Shown in pieces: positions 4,837 to 8,083 of a stretch of DNA of 8,083 nucleotides (its first letter is position 1; every line of letters starts with the position of its first letter). The position numbers and the translations under genes were made by a program. This DNA comes from Lachnospiraceae bacterium (lineage in GTDB: Bacteria > Bacillota > Clostridia > Lachnospirales > Lachnospiraceae), in assembly GCA_024697505.1 (NCBI GenBank), contig JAILFQ010000130.1:1-8083 (forward strand). Direction: 5' to 3'. Below the pieces are notes generated by a model. That model was not told the DNA's origin and did not search any database. It saw only the letters and a list, made by a program, of their open reading frames with translations.

Positions 4837-6900
4837 TTATAACTTGAATTTTCCTACTATATTATTAAGTTCTCCGGCTATCTCATCCTGCTTCTGGGAG
4901 AGACTTGCAACCGCATCCACCTGGCCGGCAACATCTTCAAGAGAACTTACAACGTTGGCACTCATACCTGTTGTAGATTCTGTTGCTTCCGCAATGGACT
5001 GAACCGCGTTTGTAACCTCCTGCATGATAGCCCTGATGGAGTCTGCCATCTGAGATACTCTTGAGGACATATCGTCAATGGCCTGAGCATCTTCACCGTA
5101 CTTATTTGCAACTTCAACAAAGTTTTCATAATCCGGATTAACGGTATCTCTCATAAATCCAAGCATACCGTTTGCATCCTCTGTAAGTGTTGAGAATGCT
5201 ACATTAACTTCGTTTATGGTATCCTGAATCTTGCTTACTGCATCCGATGTGGAATTTGCAAGGGAACCGATCTCAGATGCAACAACCGCAAATCCTCTTC
5301 CTGCCTCTCCGGCTCTTGCAGCTTCTATGGAAGCGTTTAAAGAAAGAAGATTGATCTGTTCCGCAATATCAGAAATAACATTTGCCATTTCTCCGATATT
5401 TGCAACAACTTTGGCATTTTCAAGACTCTTTTTAAGTCTTACCTCAAACTCATCGGATAACTTCTTTGCTGCCTCAGAGGCGTGAACACTGTTCTGTCTT
5501 ACCCCTGTTGCTCTGTCTCTTATTTCAAGAGCCATCTTCTTGGACTGGGTTGTTTCATCCGCAAGAAGATTTGTATTGGCAAAAACTTCCTCGGCAGAGG
5601 CGTTAACCTCTTCTGTTGCCGCACCGGAGTTCATCATTGCCTGGTTAACTTCGCCCATAAATTTTTGAATATCCGTAAATCTTCCGGCAAGTTCTTCGGC
5701 AGCTGTACCAAGTTTGGAACTTGCTTCTCCGATCTCGTTTGAACGAATACTGATGGTTTCAATAACATCATGGTTGTTTTTCAACATGGTATTAAGAGCT
5801 CTGCCCATAATGCCGACTTCGTCTTCCGTTCTCACTTCCAGAGGCTTTGTTGTAAAGTCTCCGTCCGAAAGACTTCCGGCAAAAGCACTTACTGCTCCGA
5901 GACCCTTGGAAATAGCACGTCCGAGAATAATTATAAGAGCGGTTATTGCAATTGTTCCAATGATACTAAAAATTAACATCTGCATTCCGAGAGCATTTAC
6001 CTGCTCCATAAGTTCATCATTCGGAATGTGTATCATTAAAACCCAGCCGGTTTCCGGAATTATCTGATGATAAACGTTGATCTGCTTTCTGTTGTCATTT
6101 TTAAAAGCCGTCTGGCCCTTCTCTTTTCCCAGGACTTCTCTTCCAAGCTGGTTCATTCCGGCGCTCTGTCCGGAATCGTTAAGGGACTGTCCGCCCGCTA
6201 TTTTTTCATCCGAAACTCCGGCAATGTAAGCACCGCTTGAGGTGGTAAGCATTGCCGTTCCGTCTTTTCCTATTTTAAGTTCATCTATTACTTCCTTAAT
6301 AGAGGAAAGTTCTATATCTACGGTTACACAACCAAGGTATGTGTTTCCGTCGTAAAGAGCTATGGAACAGGTAGACATTGTAAGGCCGGAAGTTTCGTCC
6401 CAATAAGGGTCTGTAAAAGTGGCTTCGCTTACACCTTTAGTGTTTAAATAATACTCCTGACTGAAATAGTCGTAATCTGCGTTACTATAATCCCAGATAG
6501 TAACTATCTGCCCGCCGTCCTTGTACACATACGGGCCATAATAATATTCGTCCTTGTCGTAAGCATAAGGTTCAAACCAGAAACCGGAGCCCAACACCAT
6601 ATCATTTTCCGAAATGATTTCTCTGAGCATCTTATCATAGGTGTCAAAGTCTGTTACCTTATAAGACTGTTCAACCATTCTTGCAATGGTTGTTGCCATA
6701 TTGGAAACAGAATCAAGATAAGCTTCAATTTTTTCTTCTCTTACGCTGAGTTCCGCCGCCATGGTGGAATTTGTCTGATTGGTCACAATCGACTTTGCGC
6801 GCCCCATACTGAGCATTATAAGAGCCGCAACTACAACAATGGTTACCGGAAGAATAACCGCAGTCAATCTTCCACTGATCTTCTTGAATTTTAGTTTCAT
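4837..6900 (-). CDS. Methyl-accepting chemotaxis protein with a dCache-type sensor domain
   Basis: This 687-residue transmembrane receptor should pass an extracellular signal to CheA/CheW. It has a short basic N-terminus, membrane span 1 (about 12-31), an extracellular region (about 32-300) of dCache type, span 2 (about 307-329), a HAMP domain (about 330-382) and a long cytoplasmic signalling coil. The signalling tip reads EQINLLSLNASIEAARAGEA (514-533), followed by GRGFAVVASEIGSLA (534-548), the invariant CheA/CheW contact region. The sensor is strikingly aromatic near residues 107-152 (FWFEPYAY, YYYGPYVY, DYDYFSQEYY) and has a TFTDPYWDE motif (161-169), typical of Firmicutes dCache proteins. 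I do not see the Arg-X-Trp-Tyr pattern of amino-acid-binding dCache domains, so the ligand is unclear. There is no C-terminal CheR-tethering pentapeptide; it ends NNIVGKFKL. The ATG start has GGGAGG (6910-6915) nine bases upstream. No other chemotaxis gene is nearby. Confidence 0.95.
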   Translation of the reverse strand: MKLKFKKISGRLTAVILPVTIVVVAALIMLSMGRAKSIVTNQTNSTMAAELSVREEKIEAYLDSVSNMATTIARMVEQSYKVTDFDTYDKMLREIISENDMVLGSGFWFEPYAYDKDEYYYGPYVYKDGGQIVTIWDYSNADYDYFSQEYYLNTKGVSEATFTDPYWDETSGLTMSTCSIALYDGNTYLGCVTVDIELSSIKEVIDELKIGKDGTAMLTTSSGAYIAGVSDEKIAGGQSLNDSGQSAGMNQLGREVLGKEKGQTAFKNDNRKQINVYHQIIPETGWVLMIHIPNDELMEQVNALGMQMLIFSIIGTIAITALIIILGRAISKGLGAVSAFAGSLSDGDFTTKPLEVRTEDEVGIMGRALNTMLKNNHDVIETISIRSNEIGEASSKLGTAAEELAGRFTDIQKFMGEVNQAMMNSGAATEEVNASAEEVFANTNLLADETTQSKKMALEIRDRATGVRQNSVHASEAAKKLSDEFEVRLKKSLENAKVVANIGEMANVISDIAEQINLLSLNASIEAARAGEAGRGFAVVASEIGSLANSTSDAVSKIQDTINEVNVAFSTLTEDANGMLGFMRDTVNPDYENFVEVANKYGEDAQAIDDMSSRVSQMADSIRAIMQEVTNAVQSIAEATESTTGMSANVVSSLEDVAGQVDAVASLSQKQDEIAGELNNIVGKFKL

Positions 6901-6952
6901 TTTGTGATACCTCCCGGAGTTCTCAAAAAATATTGGTTAAACAGCCGATATG

Positions 6953-6981
6953 TTTATACAACTCGATAGTTCATTTTAACA
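6953..6981 (-). promoter_or_regulatory. Weak candidate promoter of the chemoreceptor gene
   Basis: On the minus strand, TATAAA (6953-6958) is a good -10, but the sequence 17 bases upstream, TGTTAA (6976-6981), is a poor -35. It lies just after the kinase terminator and about 50 bases before the start codon, so the position is sensible. A standard sigma-28 element is not seen in the coding direction, although an exact GCCGATAT occurs on the other strand at 6944-6951. Confidence 0.35.
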
Positions 6982-6982
6982 T

Positions 6983-7013
6983 AATAAAAGGCACTCCACA
7001 ATAGCGGAGTGCC
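6983..7013 (-). terminator. Intrinsic terminator of the pyridoxamine kinase gene
   Basis: GGCACTCC (6990-6997) and GGAGTGCC (7006-7013) form a perfect 8-bp stem with an 8-base loop. On the minus strand it is followed by TTTTATT (6983-6989). It lies about 55 bases after the kinase stop and separates that gene from the chemoreceptor promoter. On the plus strand it is followed by CCAAAATC, so it acts in one direction. Confidence 0.82.
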
Positions 7014-7058
7014 CCAAAATCTTCGCAAAATTGCCCCAAATTATCGTAATAACGATAA
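7010..7058. repeat. Short direct repeat and AT-rich dyad after the kinase stop
   Basis: TGCCCCAAA occurs at 7010-7018 and again at 7032-7040, exactly 22 bp apart. Directly beside it, TTATCGT (7041-7047) and ACGATAA (7052-7058) form a 7-bp inverted repeat with a 4-base loop, about 10 bases after the kinase stop. The dyad lacks a T-run on the minus strand and is probably 3' RNA structure upstream of the real terminator. Confidence 0.45.
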
Positions 7059-7067
7059 ATTTAATAA

Positions 7068-7907
7068 CTATTTTTTATTTATAAGTTTTAAAAGATACGG
7101 AATTTCAAGTTCAAAATTAACCGCGTAATTTACCTTTTCAGGATCTTCGTAGGAATTCTTTATGCAGGCACAGGTGTAATCCGCAGCAATTTTCAAAGAG
7201 TCATATACATTAAAACTGTTCATGAGAGCACCTGTAAAGGCACTTGCAAAAACATCTCCGGTTCCATGGCTCTTAAGCGGCACCTTGGGAGTGCCATATT
7301 TAAAGAATGTTCCGTCGGCATGATCGTACCCGGTAAAGCCAAATGTGCCATCCGCAAATGTTGTCCCGGTTATTACACTTATTTTGGCACCAAGGCCGTC
7401 CAGTTTTAAAAGAAGTTTCTTAACGGTTTCCTCATCCGCTTCCTCGCCGGGATATTTTTCCCCAAGCATTAAGCAGGCTTCGGATATGTTTGGAAGAATT
7501 ATGTCCGCTTTTGCGCACAGTTCCCCCATCTTCCTTGCAAAATATTCGTCAAAACCGGCATAAAGCTTTCCGTTGTCTGCCATTGCAGGGTCCATAACAA
7601 TCACTGTATTTTCCCCTTTAAAGGTATCAAAATAATCCGAAACAAGCTTAATCTGGCGTTCCGATCCCAGATAGCCGGTATATATTGCATCAAACTTAAA
7701 ACCTTCTTTCTTCCAGTGGTCCTTAATAGGTGCCATGTCTTCTGTAAGGTCTGTAAAGGTAAAACCCTTAAACTGGGTATGTGTGGACAGTACCGCGGTA
7801 GGAACTATTGCAGTCTCTACCCCCATTGCGGAAATGATGGGAAGGGCAACCGTAAGTGAGCACTTTCCTATACAGCTAATATCCTGAATTGTGATTATTC
7901 TTTTCAT
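7068..7907 (-). CDS. pdxY: Pyridoxal/pyridoxamine kinase (ribokinase fold)
   Basis: This 279-residue cytosolic kinase should phosphorylate vitamin B6 vitamers with ATP to make pyridoxal or pyridoxamine 5'-phosphate in the salvage pathway. The N-terminal QDISCIGKCSL (8-18) contains the substrate-contacting Ser in the PdxY/PdxK pattern. MDPAMADNGKLY (105-116) corresponds to the conserved VxDPVxxDxGxLY. LPNISEA (138-144) is the N-x-x-E motif for metal and phosphate binding. HGTGD (214-218) gives the anion hole and the catalytic Asp218. Length matches the family. The ATG start has AAAGGAAAGG (7916-7925) eight bases upstream. The gene is divergent from a MocR/PdxR-type regulator, a common genomic partner for PLP kinases, with box-like repeats between them. 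The symbol is by similarity: pdxY and pdxK cannot be told apart with certainty, and Lachnospiraceae homologues are often called pyridoxamine kinase. Confidence 0.93.
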   Translation of the reverse strand: MKRIITIQDISCIGKCSLTVALPIISAMGVETAIVPTAVLSTHTQFKGFTFTDLTEDMAPIKDHWKKEGFKFDAIYTGYLGSERQIKLVSDYFDTFKGENTVIVMDPAMADNGKLYAGFDEYFARKMGELCAKADIILPNISEACLMLGEKYPGEEADEETVKKLLLKLDGLGAKISVITGTTFADGTFGFTGYDHADGTFFKYGTPKVPLKSHGTGDVFASAFTGALMNSFNVYDSLKIAADYTCACIKNSYEDPEKVNYAVNFELEIPYLLKLINKK

Positions 7908-7932
7908 AAATGTTTCCTTTCCTTTATTCTTT

Positions 7933-7961
7933 TTGACATAATACTCTCACAGTGGTATTAT
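7933..7961 (+). promoter_or_regulatory. Consensus promoter of the MocR-type regulator gene
   Basis: TTGACA (7933-7938, perfect) and TATTAT (7956-7961, five of six) are separated by exactly 17 bases. Transcription from near 7968 gives a leader of about 42 nt. The -10 lies inside one GTATTAT box and the -35 overlaps an ATAATAC box, so the promoter should be directly controlled by whatever binds those boxes, probably the regulator itself. Confidence 0.85.
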
Positions 7962-7965
7962 TCAT
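7938..7965 (-). promoter_or_regulatory. Probable overlapping promoter of the pyridoxamine kinase gene
   Basis: On the minus strand, TATTAT (7938-7943) is a good -10, with ATGAAT (7960-7965) 16 bases upstream as a poor -35. It would share the same DNA as the opposing regulator promoter, so the two promoters would exclude each other. A weak -35 with operator boxes upstream fits activation by a MocR-type protein. Position is inferred. Confidence 0.45.
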
Positions 7966-7995
7966 ATACCCAAATAGTATTATTTACATAATACC
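7938..7995. promoter_or_regulatory. Cluster of ATAATAC/GTATTAT operator-like boxes between kinase and regulator
   Basis: Five related half-sites lie within 58 bp: ATAATAC (7938-7944), GGTATTAT (7954-7961), ATATACC (7964-7970), GTATTAT (7977-7983) and ATAATACC (7988-7995). They pair into inverted repeats: ATAATAC-N10-GTATTAT, GGTAT-N7-ATACC and GTATTAT-N4-ATAATAC. The two GTATTAT boxes are 22 bp apart, about two helical turns, which matches the direct-repeat binding described for several MocR-family regulators. They overlap both divergent promoters. Confidence 0.65.
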
Positions 7996-8009
7996 AGAAA
8001 GGAAAGGCC

Positions 8010-8083
8010 ATGCTTACATACAACCTTGAAAACAGGGGAACTATGCCTCTTTATTCTTTTATATACTCTTCTGTTAAAAACGA
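8010..8083 (+). CDS. MocR/PdxR-type transcriptional regulator, first 24 codons (cut by the window edge)
   Basis: The frame opens at ATG 8010-8012 behind AAAGGAAAGG (7998-8007) and stays open to the edge. The visible N-terminus, MLTYNLENRGTMPLYSF and on to SSVKN, has the pattern that begins many Firmicutes MocR-family proteins: a (L)TY-L---G--PLY-(F/Y)-Y--(I/V)K motif leading into a GntR-type winged helix, followed in full-length members by a PLP-binding aminotransferase-like domain. Known PdxR members sense PLP and control vitamin B6 genes. The divergent pyridoxamine kinase and the shared box-filled promoter support that role here. Neither the helix-turn-helix nor the aminotransferase domain lies inside the window, so the call rests on 24 residues plus context. 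Confidence 0.7.
   Translation, partial: MLTYNLENRGTMPLYSFIYSSVKN

Noticed and set aside
6901..7067. Cyclic-di-GMP or other riboswitch upstream of the chemoreceptor gene
   Set aside because: The leader after the kinase terminator is only about 50-80 nt and shows none of the conserved core sequences I know for these riboswitches.
1..8083. CRISPR array, insertion sequence, phage remnant or defence system
   Set aside because: There are no spaced identical repeats, no transposase or integrase motifs, no terminal inverted repeats with target duplications, and all large genes belong to ordinary chromosomal families.

Overview
The window looks like ordinary chromosomal DNA from a low-to-moderate GC Gram-positive anaerobe of the class Clostridia, most plausibly Lachnospiraceae. 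That is an inference from family resemblance: a Bacillus YfmM-type ABC-F protein, a YpsC-type THUMP methyltransferase, a pyridoxamine kinase beside a MocR/PdxR-type regulator, a Firmicutes-style dCache chemoreceptor, strong purine-rich Shine-Dalgarno sites and two TTG starts. I see no transposase, integrase, phage gene, CRISPR array, tRNA or rRNA, and no sign of an island.

Layout from left to right. A truncated minus-strand gene (DUF5694-like) runs off the left edge. Next is a compact minus-strand unit that encodes a 28-residue, single-span membrane peptide with its own consensus promoter, two operator-like dyads and a perfect terminator. Its promoter starts a few bases after the stop of a minus-strand rRNA methyltransferase (RlmL/YpsC type). 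A divergent intergenic region of about 335 bp follows. It holds the methyltransferase promoter and, on the plus strand, a promoter, a hairpin and an intrinsic terminator that together look like a roughly 90-nt RNA or an attenuated leader. Then come an ABC-F ATPase (YfmM-like) and, 15 bp later, an EamA/DMT-type transporter, both on the plus strand. They converge on a minus-strand methyl-accepting chemotaxis protein, with one hairpin terminator shared between them. Upstream of the chemoreceptor, in the same direction, is a pyridoxal/pyridoxamine kinase with its own terminator. It is divergent from the first 24 codons of a MocR-type (GntR plus aminotransferase) regulator at the right edge, across a promoter region packed with ATAATAC/GTATTAT boxes.

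How the genes work together. The clearest functional link is the kinase and MocR-type regulator pair: vitamin B6 salvage controlled by a PLP-sensing regulator. The methyltransferase and ABC-F protein both act on the ribosome and are divergent neighbours, but a direct link is only an inference. I do not see a large undescribed system. The parts most worth a second look are non-coding or very small: the candidate RNA at about 2097-2188 with several anti-Shine-Dalgarno-like C-rich stretches, the 28-residue membrane peptide, and the twin GTTAG-N6-CTAAC dyads at its promoter.
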